64,000 nt of DNA, from contig NZ_JAKWBE010000034.1 in the NCBI RefSeq assembly GCF_022513565.1, positions 20,493-84,492 of the forward strand, in the 5' to 3' direction. This DNA comes from Streptomyces gilvus. Lineage in GTDB: Bacteria > Actinomycetota > Actinomycetes > Streptomycetales > Streptomycetaceae. Below, piece by piece: positions 8,602-18,832 of this stretch. Every line of letters begins with the position of its first letter. Position 1 is the first letter of the stretch. The position numbers were made by a program, and so were the translations under genes. The notes under the pieces are model-generated. The model searched no databases. It was not told the origin of the DNA and saw nothing but the letters and a program-made list of their open reading frames with translations.

Positions 8602-9441
8602 TCAGCGCCGGGGTTCCCAGCGGAACCACCGCCGTACAGCAAACACCGCCGGCACGCTCCAGGCCAGGGCGGTCGCCACCGCGCCCAGGGCCTCGTAGGC
8701 GCTCAACCGCCCGGTCCAGCCGCCCTGGACGAGCCGGATCGCGGGGGACAGGGGCAGGAGTTCGCACACCCTCGCGAGCCGGTCGGGCAGGATCTGGGCC
8801 GGGACCGCGATGCCCGAGCCCATCATGGACACGAGCACCAGCGGCAGCGCGGTGACCTGCGCGCTCTCCACGGTCCGGGTGACGGAGGCGGTCAGGGCCG
8901 CGAACGCGGCGCTCAGCACCAGACCCGCCAGGATCCCGAGGACGGTCAGGTACGGCGCCCTGGGCGCCCCGGGGTGCAGCAGCACCGCGCAGCCGACGGC
9001 GAGGACGACGGCCTGCGCGAGGCCGACGCAGACGGCGGGCAGCGCGGTGCCGGCCAGGATCTCGGCGTCGTCGAGCTCGCCGGTGCGCAGGCGTTTGAGG
9101 ACCAGTTCCTCGCGGCGGGCGACGTACGCGCCGACCAGGGACGTGTACACGGCGAACAGGAAGGAGAACCCGATCGCGGCCGTCAGCGTCACCGTGCCGA
9201 TGTTCAGCCCCTCGGCCTTCAGGTCCACCTGGTCGACCGCGGGCCGCACGGTGAACGGCAACGCGAGCGGCACGAGCAACGCCGTGACCACCGCGCCACG
9301 GTTGCGCCCGAGCAGGGTGAGTTCGGCCCGGGCCAGGGCCCGCATCCGCCGCCCTGAACCCGCAGCCCCCGTCCGACCGGCCCGCGCCCCTGCACCGACC
9401 GTCCGCTCCCGCAGTGCCTCCATGCCGCCGAGCCCCTTCAC
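8602..9441 (-). CDS. ABC-2 type transporter permease
   Basis: This is a 279-residue membrane protein of the ABC-2/DrrB-like family. It has a short cytosolic N-terminus (MRALARAELTLLGRNRGAVV) and then about six hydrophobic helices (for example AIGFSFLFAVYTSLVGAYVA and LPAVCVGLAQAVVLAVGCAV). The conserved segment RREELVLKRLRTGELDDAEIL is typical of drug or lipid exporters of this class. The GTG at 9441 overlaps the ATPase stop codon by four bases, indicating translational coupling; an ATG at 9423 is an alternative. With the ATPase it should form an exporter whose expression is linked to the two-component genes behind it. The substrate cannot be told. Confidence 0.88.
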   Translation of the reverse strand: MKGLGGMEALRERTVGAGARAGRTGAAGSGRRMRALARAELTLLGRNRGAVVTALLVPLALPFTVRPAVDQVDLKAEGLNIGTVTLTAAIGFSFLFAVYTSLVGAYVARREELVLKRLRTGELDDAEILAGTALPAVCVGLAQAVVLAVGCAVLLHPGAPRAPYLTVLGILAGLVLSAAFAALTASVTRTVESAQVTALPLVLVSMMGSGIAVPAQILPDRLARVCELLPLSPAIRLVQGGWTGRLSAYEALGAVATALAWSVPAVFAVRRWFRWEPRR

Positions 9442-10370
9442 GCCGCCACCCCCTGCTCCCGAGCGATCCCCAGGAACGCCTCCTCCAGCGACGCCGAGCG
9501 CACGTCCAGGTCGCGGAGTTCCACTCGTGCGCCCTCGGCCCAGGTCAGCAGTCCGGTGGCCGCGCGCTGCAGTTCCCGGGTGCGTAGCCGTACGACGTCC
9601 CCGTCCGTCTCGTGGCCGCACACCCCCAGTCCGGCGAGGGGTGGCAGGTCGCCGAGGAACCAGCCGTCGGGGAGGCGGAAGGAGATCCGGGCGGGCTGCC
9701 GGGCGCTCACCTCGGCCGGTGTCCCCGTCGCCGCGATGCGCCCCTCGCGCAGGATCGCCAGCCGGTCGGCGAGCCCCTCGGCCTCCTCCAGGTAGTGCGT
9801 GGTGAGCAGCACCGTCGTCCCCGCCTCCCGCAGGGCGCGCACCAGCTCCCAGGTGTCCCGGCGCCCTTCGGCGTCCAGTCCGGTCGTCGGCTCGTCCAGG
9901 AACAGCACCTCGGGCCGCCCGAGCAGCGCGAGCGCGAGGTCCAGGCGCCGCCGTTCACCTCCGGACAACTGCTTCACCCGTACGTCCGCCCGCCGCCGCA
10001 GCCCGACCAGCTCCAGCGCCTCCTGTTCGGGCCGCGCGTCGCTCACGCACCCGGCCCACATCCGCGCGGTCTCCGCGACGGTCAGCTCGGAGGAGAAGCC
10101 GCCCTCCTGCAACATCACCCCCGTGCGTGGCCGTACGGCGGCCCGCTCCCCGTGGGGATCGTGCCCGAGCACCCGCACCCGGCCACCGGCCGGCCGGGCG
10201 AGCCCTTCCAGCAGCTCGACCGTGGACGTCTTGCCCGCGCCGTTGGTGCCGAGCAGCGCGAAGATCTCGCCGCGGTCCACGGAAAAGGTGATTCCGCGCA
10301 CCGCCTCGAACCCGCCCCCGTACACACGCCGCAGGTCAGTGACCTCAATCACGTGTTCCTTCGTGTCCAT
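9438..10370 (-). CDS. ABC transporter ATP-binding protein
   Basis: The 310-residue ATPase has Walker A GTNGAGKTS near residue 43, signature LSGGERRRLDLALALLG near 138, Walker B VLFLDEPTTGLD near 160 and the H-loop TTHYLEEAE. The C-terminal extension with SLEEAFLGI is typical of the DrrA-like drug-export group. The ATG at 10370 is the first gene of the operon. A row of TGTCA/TGACA half-sites lies 44-92 bases upstream and is the probable operator. Confidence 0.93.
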   Translation of the reverse strand: MDTKEHVIEVTDLRRVYGGGFEAVRGITFSVDRGEIFALLGTNGAGKTSTVELLEGLARPAGGRVRVLGHDPHGERAAVRPRTGVMLQEGGFSSELTVAETARMWAGCVSDARPEQEALELVGLRRRADVRVKQLSGGERRRLDLALALLGRPEVLFLDEPTTGLDAEGRRDTWELVRALREAGTTVLLTTHYLEEAEGLADRLAILREGRIAATGTPAEVSARQPARISFRLPDGWFLGDLPPLAGLGVCGHETDGDVVRLRTRELQRAATGLLTWAEGARVELRDLDVRSASLEEAFLGIAREQGVAA

Positions 10371-10413
10371 GGCACCAGCGTCCCCGCGCCCATGAGCGCG
10401 GAGCAGTGCGCGC

Positions 10414-10462
10414 TGTCATCACTCGGCATGACAAATGTCAGAGGCGGAGATCGCGCATGACA
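10414..10462. promoter_or_regulatory. Four alternating TGTCA/TGACA half-sites upstream of the ABC/TCS operon
   Basis: TGTCAT (10414-10419) and ATGACA (10428-10433) form one perfect inverted repeat with an 8-base spacer. TGACA and TGTCA (10429-10440) form a second with a 2-base spacer. A further ATGACA lies at 10457-10462. The position immediately upstream of the divergent operon start suggests a dimeric regulator site, most simply for the operon's own LuxR-type regulator. This assignment is inference. Confidence 0.5.
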
Positions 10463-10491
10463 GCCGCGGAGGACAGGGCGCGTACGACAAA

Positions 10492-10514
10492 GGCCCCGGT
10501 CGATGACCGGGGCC
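10492..10514. terminator. Hairpin downstream of tRNA-Gly copy 2
   Basis: GGCCCCGGTC (10492-10501), loop GAT, GACCGGGGCC (10505-10514). It is identical to the stem at 6553-6575 and lies just past the 3' end of the minus-strand tRNA, followed on that strand by TTTGTCG. Confidence 0.75.
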
Positions 10515-10524
10515 TTCATTCAAG

Positions 10525-10597
10525 AGCGGACGACGAGGCTCGAACTCGCGACCTCAACCTTGGCAAGGTTGCGCTCTACCAACTGAGCTACGTCCGC
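10525..10597 (-). tRNA. tRNA-Gly (anticodon GCC), copy 2
   Basis: This 73-nt minus-strand cloverleaf appears identical to the tRNA at 6585-6657, with anticodon loop TTGCCAA. Together with their terminators the two copies form a direct repeat of about 105 bp, 3.94 kb apart, enclosing the ABC/two-component operon. Confidence 0.97.
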
Positions 10598-10677
10598 ATT
10601 GCCTCCGACCGGCTCCCACCGATCGGCGCGAGCACCAGCCTACCTGATCCACAAGAGTGGTCAGACCGGCGGTGCAG

Positions 10678-10749
10678 AGCGGGTGACAGGAATTGCACAC
10701 TGCGCCTTCCCCCTGGAAGGGGGATGTTCTGCTACTGAACTACACCCGC
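10678..10749 (-). tRNA. tRNA-Gly (anticodon TCC) with non-canonical D- and T-loops
   Basis: On the minus strand the 72-nt sequence has acceptor GCGGGTG/CACCCGC, D stem GTTC/GAAC, and anticodon stem TCCCC/GGGGA with loop CTTCCAG, so the anticodon is TCC. Two normally invariant parts are missing. The D-loop reads AGTAGCA with no GG pair at positions 18-19. The T-arm reads GCAGTGTGCAATTCCTGT, so TTC at 54-56 is replaced by TGC and the T stem is imperfect with a probable bulge. The same GUGC replacement and loss of GG is known for staphylococcal tRNA-Gly species used in peptidoglycan synthesis rather than translation. The gene has its own gap from tRNA-Gly(GCC) and no obvious CCA. Confidence 0.88.
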
Positions 10750-10872
10750 ATGTGCTTTGGAGCCGGGCCTTTCGGCCTTGCCCCTCGGCGTGCTCCAGAC
10801 TCTAGCTGACCAGGAGGGGTGCAGCGCAAGTCGGTTCCGCCGAGGGGCGGCTGACCGGTCGTCGGCCGGCGG

Positions 10873-11190
10873 CTACTGGGCCTCGCTGAAGGCCTCGTAG
10901 ACCTTCTTGGGGATGCGGCCGCGAGCGGGTACGTCCATCTTGTTGGCCAGGGCCCAGGCCCGGACGGCCGCCGGATCGGGGGCGACCTCTGTCTGCCGGT
11001 AGGCCTTGCCAGACTTCGACCGCTTGCGGCCGGCCTCCACGTAGGGCGCGAGCGCCTTACGCAGTTTCTTGGCATTGGCTTGATTCAGGTCGATCTCGTA
11101 CGACTTGCCGTCGAGTCCGAAGGCGATCGTTTCCGCCGCTTCCGAGCCGTCGATGTCGTCAAAGAGAGTGACCACGACCTTCTGCGCCAC
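10873..11190 (-). CDS. lsrL: Lsr2-family nucleoid-associated protein (LsrL-type)
   Basis: This is a 105-residue H-NS-like DNA-bridging protein. The N-terminal dimerisation domain is MAQKVVVTLFDDIDGSEA followed by TIAFGLDGKSYEIDL and NAKKLRKALAPYVEAGR. The C-terminal DNA-binding domain holds the AT-hook-like core ARGRIPKKVYEAF. In Lsr2 the equivalent core is RGR flanked by helices; here GRIPKKV follows directly, as in Lsr2. Streptomyces usually have two paralogues, Lsr2 and LsrL. The position beside purS matches my memory of LsrL in S. coelicolor and S. venezuelae, which is why I use that symbol. It is divergent from purSQL and shares a 330-bp intergenic region with it. Confidence 0.88.
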   Translation of the reverse strand: MAQKVVVTLFDDIDGSEAAETIAFGLDGKSYEIDLNQANAKKLRKALAPYVEAGRKRSKSGKAYRQTEVAPDPAAVRAWALANKMDVPARGRIPKKVYEAFSEAQ

Positions 11191-11522
11191 GAATATCGGT
11201 CCCTTCGTACGGCACTTGCCAATTCATTTGTACAGCGCCCGACAATGCATTGTGAAGCCTGACTAAATCTGTCCGCGTGTCAGAAATCAAGGGGGAGCGG
11301 AAGCGACTTCGATTGAGGGTGGTGGTGGGAGACGGGTGGGCGCAATAGGTATCGGCTGTCGATCGCGTATCTTTCCCGGAAATTTTGGTGAGCGCCCCCG
11401 TCGTCGCCGGATCGTGACAGCGGTCACGTAGCTTCCTACAAGTCGACGCGCGTAGAAATTTTGTGCGGGTAGTCTGAAACCACTGCAGGAACCTGCTCAG
11501 CACCACACCACCGGGAGTGCAC
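11191..11522. promoter_or_regulatory. Divergent lsrL / purSQL control region
   Basis: This 330-bp region without a gene is markedly richer in A/T than its surroundings. It contains the perfect 12-bp palindrome ACAATGCATTGT at 11242-11253, about 50 bases upstream of lsrL, which could be an operator. The purS ribosome binding site GGGAG is at 11513-11517. I cannot fix the purS promoter; TAGTCT at about 11470-11475 is a weak -10 candidate. Confidence 0.5.
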
Positions 11523-11786
11523 GTGGCACGCGTCGTAGTCGACGTCATGCTCAAGCCGGAGATCCTCGACCCCCAGGGCCAGGCGGTGCAGCGCGCACTG
11601 CCGCGGCTGGGTTTCGAGGGGATCTCGGACGTACGTCAGGGAAAGCGTTTCGAACTGGAAGTTGACGGGCCGGTCGACGAGGCCGCGCTCGCCCGTATCC
11701 ACGATCTTGCGGAATCCTTCCTCGCCAACACCGTGATCGAGGACTTCACCGTACGCGTGGACGAAGTCGCGGAGGCCGCGAAGTGA
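11523..11786 (+). CDS. purS: Phosphoribosylformylglycinamidine synthase subunit PurS
   Basis: This small 87-residue subunit bridges PurL and PurQ in the three-part FGAM synthase of Gram-positive bacteria. The sequence starts MARVVVDVMLKPEILDPQGQ, the family's hallmark, followed by ALPRLGFEGISDVRQGKRFE. The GTG at 11523 is preferred over the GTG at 11517 because the GGGAG at 11513-11517 then sits five bases away and the protein begins at the conserved residue. Its TGA overlaps the purQ GTG by four bases. Confidence 0.96.
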   Translation: MARVVVDVMLKPEILDPQGQAVQRALPRLGFEGISDVRQGKRFELEVDGPVDEAALARIHDLAESFLANTVIEDFTVRVDEVAEAAK

Positions 11787-12483
11787 CCGCTCGTATCGGC
11801 GTCGTCACTTTCCCGGGCAGCCTCGACGACCGGGACACCCAGCGTGCGATCCGCCTCGCGGGTGCCGAGCCGGTCGCCCTGTGGCACAAGGACAAGGACC
11901 TCCACCAGGTGGACGCGGTCGTCCTCCCGGGTGGTTTCTCCTACGGCGACTATCTGCGGGCCGGCGCCATCTCCCGCTTCTCGCCGGTGATGGAGACGGT
12001 CATCGAGCAGGCGCGGGCCGGACTGCCCGTCCTCGGCATCTGCAACGGCTTCCAGATCCTCACCGAGGCCCACCTCCTCCCGGGGGGCATGCTCGGCAAC
12101 GACCACCTCCACTTCATCTGCCGCGACCAGAAGCTGCGGGTGGAGAACGCGGACACCGCCTGGACCGTGGACTACGAGCAGGGCCAGGAGATCCACATCC
12201 CGCTGAAGAACATGGACGGCCGCTACGTCGCCGACCAGTACACGCTGGACAAGCTGGAGGCCGAGGGGCTCGTCGCCTTCCGGTACCTGGCCCGCGACGG
12301 AGTCGCTGATGAACGCGGCAACCCGAACGGCTCGCTGAACGACATCGCCGGCATCACCAACGAGGCCGGCAACGTCGTGGGCCTCATGCCGCACCCCGAG
12401 CACGCCACCGAGCCGCTGATCGGCACGGGCCGTACCGACGGCCTCCCGTTCTTCACCTCGATCCTCAAGAAGCTGGTCACCGC

Positions 12484-12487
<4 letters not shown>
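11783..12487 (+). CDS. purQ: Phosphoribosylformylglycinamidine synthase subunit PurQ (glutaminase)
   Basis: This class I glutamine amidotransferase supplies ammonia for the conversion of FGAR to FGAM. The 234-residue protein shows the nucleophile elbow GICNGFQ with Cys87, and the rest of the triad at His204 and Glu206 in MPHPEH. The start IGVVTFPGSLDDRDT is typical. The GTG overlaps the purS stop by four bases, and its own TGA overlaps the purL ATG by four bases, so the three subunits are translationally coupled in complex order. Confidence 0.97.
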
Positions 12488-14742
<2,255 letters not shown>

Positions 14743-14761
14743 GCGCTCGTACGAGAACGTG

Positions 14762-14789
14762 GGCCCCGCCGGCGCGGACCGGCGGGGCC
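14762..14789 (+). terminator. Terminator hairpin after purL
   Basis: An 11-bp stem, GGCCCCGCCGG (14762-14772) with CCGGCGGGGCC (14779-14789), has a 6-base loop and is followed by TTCGT. It ends the purSQL operon. Confidence 0.75.
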
Positions 14790-15058
14790 TTCGTCATGCC
14801 GGGACGGGGTACCCGGCCACGGCCCCGGCGCGTCGCCCGCCTCGGTTGCACCGAGCGCCTGCCGGGCCGGAATACCGGACGCTCCACGCCGAGCGGGCCC
14901 TCGGCCCACGCCCCGGCCTTCGCGGCGTGGGCCGAGCGCTGGACGCGATGCTCGGCGAGGCCCGCACCGGCTCCCCGTCCCCACCTGCTCCGGCGAGGAC
15001 GCACAGCACGCACGGCTCCCGGCCGTCTCCGGTCTGCGTGCGGATTAGGCTCGTCGGC

Positions 15059-15856
15059 ATGCCCACGGCCAAGAAGCGTGTCCGTACCTATGACCCGGTG
15101 AAGATCCGTGCCGCCGTGCTGAGTCAGCTCGGCCATGTCCGGGAGGGCGTCCGCACGCTCAGCGCCGAACAGCTCGCGCTGCCCACGCGGCTCGGTGGGT
15201 GGGCCGTGCGGGATCTGGTGGCGCACATCGCGATCAGTGCGGACGTGGTCTCCCGGCTGCTCGACCAGCCGGCGCCCTTCAAGGCGGAGATCACGGCCTT
15301 GGACTGGGTGTCCGGGACCACCGTGGACGCGGCTGCCATCGCCGACATGGCCCGGGCGGGCGCCGAGCGCGAGCCGGACCCGGAGGCCGCGCTCGCCGCC
15401 ACCGCCGAGCGCCTCGCCGAACGGCTCGCCGAGAACCCCGGCCCGCGGGTGCTGGCCTGGCGCAAGGGCGCCGTCACGCTCGCCGACTTCCTCGTCACCC
15501 GTACCGTCGAACTCGTCGTCCACACCGACGACCTGAACGCCGCCGTGCCGGGCCTCGAGGTGCCGTACGACCGGCAGGCGCTCGCCGCCTGCACCCGGCT
15601 GCTGGCCGACGCGCTGGCCGCGAAGGCACCCGGCGGTTCGACGGAGGTGCGGGTGCCGCCGTACGCCGTCGTGCAGTGCGTCGAGGGGCCCCGGCACACC
15701 CGCGGCACCCCGCCGAACGTCGTCGAGACCGACCCGCTGACCTGGATCCGGCTCGCGACCGGGCGCCTGGCCTGGAAGGACGCGCTCGACGAGGCACGGG
15801 TGAGCGCGAGCGGGGAGCGCGCCGACCTGTCCGCGCTGCTGCCGCTGATGGCATAG
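15059..15856 (+). CDS. Mycothiol-dependent maleylpyruvate-isomerase-family protein with SCP2-like C-terminus
   Basis: The 265-residue protein begins with a DinB/MDMPI-type four-helix domain: VLSQLGHVREGVRTL, LGGWAVRDLVAHIAISADVV and later TRTVELVVHTDDL. The histidines in LVAHIA and VHTDDL fit the metal site of mycothiol-dependent enzymes. The C-terminal 80 residues (VQCVEGPRHTRGTPPNVVETDPLTWIRL onward) match the bacterial SCP2-like module common in this family. The ATG at 15059 lies seven bases after a TANNNT box (TAGGCT, 15046-15051) with no ribosome binding site, suggesting a leaderless message. It is a stand-alone gene between purL and purF. The substrate is unknown; longer in-frame starts run back into purL and are rejected. 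Confidence 0.8.
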   Translation: MPTAKKRVRTYDPVKIRAAVLSQLGHVREGVRTLSAEQLALPTRLGGWAVRDLVAHIAISADVVSRLLDQPAPFKAEITALDWVSGTTVDAAAIADMARAGAEREPDPEAALAATAERLAERLAENPGPRVLAWRKGAVTLADFLVTRTVELVVHTDDLNAAVPGLEVPYDRQALAACTRLLADALAAKAPGGSTEVRVPPYAVVQCVEGPRHTRGTPPNVVETDPLTWIRLATGRLAWKDALDEARVSASGERADLSALLPLMA

Positions 15857-16006
15857 CCCCCGGCGCGCCGGAGCGCCACCCGAAGGGTGAGGGACGTCTC
15901 ACTCCGCGCCCTCCGCGGACCGGCCACGACGCTCGGGTCCGCCAGCGTTTGCGCAGGTCAGAAGGGGGTGGGCCGAGGAAGATCCACTACCGGTGGGTAT
16001 CCCCAA

Positions 16007-16043
16007 TTCGGACCAGTGGTCGATCTCGCCTACACTCGATGCC
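16007..16043 (+). promoter_or_regulatory. Putative purF promoter (leaderless)
   Basis: TTCGGA (16007-16012) and TACACT (16031-16036) are separated by 18 bases and resemble a vegetative -35/-10 pair. The GTG start of purF is seven bases beyond the -10 box and has no Shine-Dalgarno sequence, consistent with a leaderless transcript. Confidence 0.5.
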
Positions 16044-17573
16044 GTGCCACGTGGTGACGGACGACTCAACCACGACCTGCTCCCCGGTGAGAAGGGCCCC
16101 CAGGACGCCTGCGGCGTTTTCGGAGTCTGGGCTCCCGGCGAAGAGGTCGCCAAGCTGACGTACTTCGGGCTCTACGCCCTCCAGCATCGGGGCCAGGAAT
16201 CCGCGGGTATCGCGGTCAGCAACGGCTCCCAGATCCTCGTCTTCAAGGACATGGGCCTGGTTTCCCAGGTCTTCGACGAGACCTCGCTCGGTTCGCTCCA
16301 GGGTCACATCGCGGTCGGACACGCCCGCTACTCGACCACCGGCGCCTCCGTGTGGGAGAACGCCCAGCCGACGTTCCGCGCCACCGCGCACGGCTCCATC
16401 GCGCTCGGCCACAACGGCAACCTGGTCAACACGGCGCAGCTCGCCGAGATGGTCGCCGACCTGCCCAAGCAGGAGGGCGGCCGCACCCCGCGCGTCGCCG
16501 CCACCAACGACACCGACCTGCTCACCGCGCTGCTCGCGGCCCAGGTCGACGAGGACGGCAAGCCGCTGACCATCGAGGAGGCCGCCCACACGGTCCTGCC
16601 GAAGGTGCGTGGCGCGTTCTCCCTCGTCTTCATGGACGAGCACACTCTCTACGCCGCCCGCGACCCGCAGGGCATCCGCCCGCTGGTCCTCGGCCGCCTG
16701 GAGCGCGGCTGGGTCGTCGCCTCGGAGTCCGCCGCCCTCGACATCTGCGGCGCGAGCTTCGTCCGCGAGATCGAGCCCGGCGAGTTCGTCGCCGTCGACG
16801 AGAACGGCCTGCGCACCTCCCGATTCGCGGACGCGAAGCCCAAGGGCTGTGTCTTCGAGTACGTGTACCTGGCCCGCCCGGACACCGACATCGCCGGCCG
16901 GAACGTCTACCTCTCCCGCGTGGAGATGGGCCGCAAGCTCGCCAAGGAAGCCCCGGTCGAGGCCGACCTGGTGATAGCGACCCCGGAGTCCGGCACCCCG
17001 GCCGCCATCGGCTACGCGGAGGCCTCCGGCATCCCGTTCGGCGCCGGCCTGGTGAAGAACGCCTACGTCGGCCGGACCTTCATCCAGCCCTCCCAGACCA
17101 TCCGGCAGCTCGGCATCCGGCTGAAGCTGAACCCGCTGAAGGAAGTCATCAAGGGCAAGCGCCTGGTCGTCGTCGACGACTCGATCGTGCGCGGCAACAC
17201 CCAGCGGGCGCTGGTGCGGATGCTGCGTGAGGCCGGGGCCGCCGAGGTCCACATCCGGATCTCCTCGCCGCCCGTGAAGTGGCCCTGCTTCTTCGGCATC
17301 GACTTCGCCACCCGCGCCGAGCTCATCGCCAACGGCATGACGATCGACGAGATCGGCACCAGCCTGGGCGCCGACTCCCTCGCCTACATCTCCATCGACG
17401 GCATGATCGAGGCGACCACCATCGCCAAGCCGAACCTGTGCCGCGCCTGCTTCGACGGCGAGTACCCGATGGAACTCCCGGACCCCGAGCTGCTCGGCAA
17501 GCAGCTGCTGGAGACCGAGCTGGCCGCAGGGCCCGCCGCCACGGCCGCGGCCGACGCGATCCGCCGCCCGTAG
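16044..17573 (+). CDS. purF: Amidophosphoribosyltransferase
   Basis: PurF commits PRPP to purine synthesis by replacing pyrophosphate with ammonia from glutamine. The 509-residue protein has a 22-residue propeptide that would be removed to expose the catalytic Cys23 (DAC then GVFGVWAPGE). The N-terminal Ntn glutaminase follows with LQHRGQESAGI and GHARYSTTG. The C-terminal phosphoribosyltransferase domain carries VVVDDSIVRGNT near residue 375. The cysteine spacing (CVFEYVYLAR, PPVKWPCFFGID and NLCRACFDGEYP) suggests the 4Fe-4S-type PurF of Bacillus. An upstream in-frame GTG at 15993 is possible, but the propeptide-like start and the promoter favour 16044. purM follows after 45 bases and is probably co-transcribed. 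Confidence 0.96.
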   Translation: MPRGDGRLNHDLLPGEKGPQDACGVFGVWAPGEEVAKLTYFGLYALQHRGQESAGIAVSNGSQILVFKDMGLVSQVFDETSLGSLQGHIAVGHARYSTTGASVWENAQPTFRATAHGSIALGHNGNLVNTAQLAEMVADLPKQEGGRTPRVAATNDTDLLTALLAAQVDEDGKPLTIEEAAHTVLPKVRGAFSLVFMDEHTLYAARDPQGIRPLVLGRLERGWVVASESAALDICGASFVREIEPGEFVAVDENGLRTSRFADAKPKGCVFEYVYLARPDTDIAGRNVYLSRVEMGRKLAKEAPVEADLVIATPESGTPAAIGYAEASGIPFGAGLVKNAYVGRTFIQPSQTIRQLGIRLKLNPLKEVIKGKRLVVVDDSIVRGNTQRALVRMLREAGAAEVHIRISSPPVKWPCFFGIDFATRAELIANGMTIDEIGTSLGADSLAYISIDGMIEATTIAKPNLCRACFDGEYPMELPDPELLGKQLLETELAAGPAATAAADAIRRP

Positions 17574-17618
17574 ACGGCCCGTAAGACCTGCCGTACGACA
17601 CGAAAGTTCTCACCAGCC

Positions 17619-18683
17619 ATGTCTGAGACAACCGGTGCCAGCTACGCGGCCGCGGGCGTAGACATCGAAGCGGGCGACCGCGCCGTGGAGCTCATGAAGG
17701 AGTGGGTGAAGAAGACGCAGCGCCCCGAGGTCCTCGGCGGCCTCGGCGGCTTCGCCGGCCTCTTCGACGCCTCCGCCCTGAAGAACTACGAGCGCCCCCT
17801 GCTCGCCTCCGCCACCGACGGCGTCGGCACCAAGGTCGACATCGCGCGCCAACTGGGCGTCTACGACACCATCGGCCACGACCTGGTCGCCATGGTCATG
17901 GACGACATCGTGGTGTGCGGTGCCGAGCCGCTGTTCATGACCGACTACATCTGCGTCGGCAAGGTCCACCCCGAGCGGGTCGCCGCGATCGTCAAGGGCA
18001 TCGCCGAGGGCTGTGTGCTGGCCGGCTGCGCCCTGGTGGGCGGCGAGACGGCCGAACACCCCGGGCTGCTGGGCGAGGACGACTTCGATGTCGCCGGCGC
18101 CGGTACGGGTGTCGTGGAGGCCGACCGGCTGCTGGGCGCGGATCGCATCCGTACGGGTGACACCGTCATCGCCATGGCGGCCTCCGGGCTTCACTCGAAC
18201 GGGTACTCGCTCGTCCGGCACGTCCTGCTGAACCAGGCCGGCCTGTCCCTGGACGCGCGCGTGGAGGAGTTCGGCCGCACGCTCGGCGAGGAGCTGCTGG
18301 AGCCGACCAAGATCTACTCGCTGGACTGTCTGGCGCTCACCCGGACGACCCAAGTGCACGCGTTCAGTCACATCACGGGCGGCGGACTCGCCGCCAACCT
18401 GGCCCGTGTGATCCCCGACACCCTCCACGCGGTCGTCGACCGCTCCACCTGGACCCCGGCCCCGGTCTTCGACCTCGTCGGGAAGACGGGTCAGGTCGAA
18501 CGCCTGGAGCTGGAGAAGACCCTCAACATGGGCGTCGGCATGATCGCCATCGTCCCCGAGGAGTCGACCGACGTGGCTCTTGCGACCCTGGCGGACCGCG
18601 GGGTCGAGGCATGGGTCGCCGGAGAGATCACCGAGCGCGGGGACCACACCACGGGTGCGGAACTCGTGGGCGACTACGCGTGA
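17619..18683 (+). CDS. purM: Phosphoribosylformylglycinamidine cyclo-ligase (AIR synthetase)
   Basis: PurM closes the imidazole ring, forming AIR from FGAM. The 354-residue protein has the usual length and motifs: SYAAAGVDIEAGDRAVELMK at the start, LLASATDGVGTKVDIA near residue 60, and HDLVAMVMDDIVVCGAEPLFMTDY near 86. LVGGETAEHPG, AASGLHSNGYSLVR and the C-terminal ITGGGLAANLARV region follow. The ATG at 17619 lies 45 bases after purF, so the two likely form one operon. A hairpin between convergent purM and the DUF3073 gene closes it. Confidence 0.97.
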   Translation: MSETTGASYAAAGVDIEAGDRAVELMKEWVKKTQRPEVLGGLGGFAGLFDASALKNYERPLLASATDGVGTKVDIARQLGVYDTIGHDLVAMVMDDIVVCGAEPLFMTDYICVGKVHPERVAAIVKGIAEGCVLAGCALVGGETAEHPGLLGEDDFDVAGAGTGVVEADRLLGADRIRTGDTVIAMAASGLHSNGYSLVRHVLLNQAGLSLDARVEEFGRTLGEELLEPTKIYSLDCLALTRTTQVHAFSHITGGGLAANLARVIPDTLHAVVDRSTWTPAPVFDLVGKTGQVERLELEKTLNMGVGMIAIVPEESTDVALATLADRGVEAWVAGEITERGDHTTGAELVGDYA

Positions 18684-18774
18684 ATCCAGCCCCTTGGGGG
18701 TCCCCCGACGCCCTTGAGGCAGTGGGGGAGTGTGAGGAGCGGGGTCCGGGGCGGAGCCCCGTGACGGCAGCATG

Positions 18775-18809
18775 AGACCCGGTCCGGTGCTGGGCCCCGG
18801 ACCGGGTCT
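18775..18809. terminator. Hairpin between convergent purM and DUF3073 gene
   Basis: A 13-bp stem, AGACCCGGTCCGG (18775-18787) with CCGGACCGGGTCT (18797-18809), lies midway between the two stop codons and can act for either strand. Confidence 0.7.
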
Positions 18810-18832
18810 GAACGGCTAAGCCGCTGCAAGCA

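Noticed and set aside
11191..11522. Purine riboswitch before purS
   Set aside because: No purine-aptamer core is visible; the region is only AT-rich with one palindrome.
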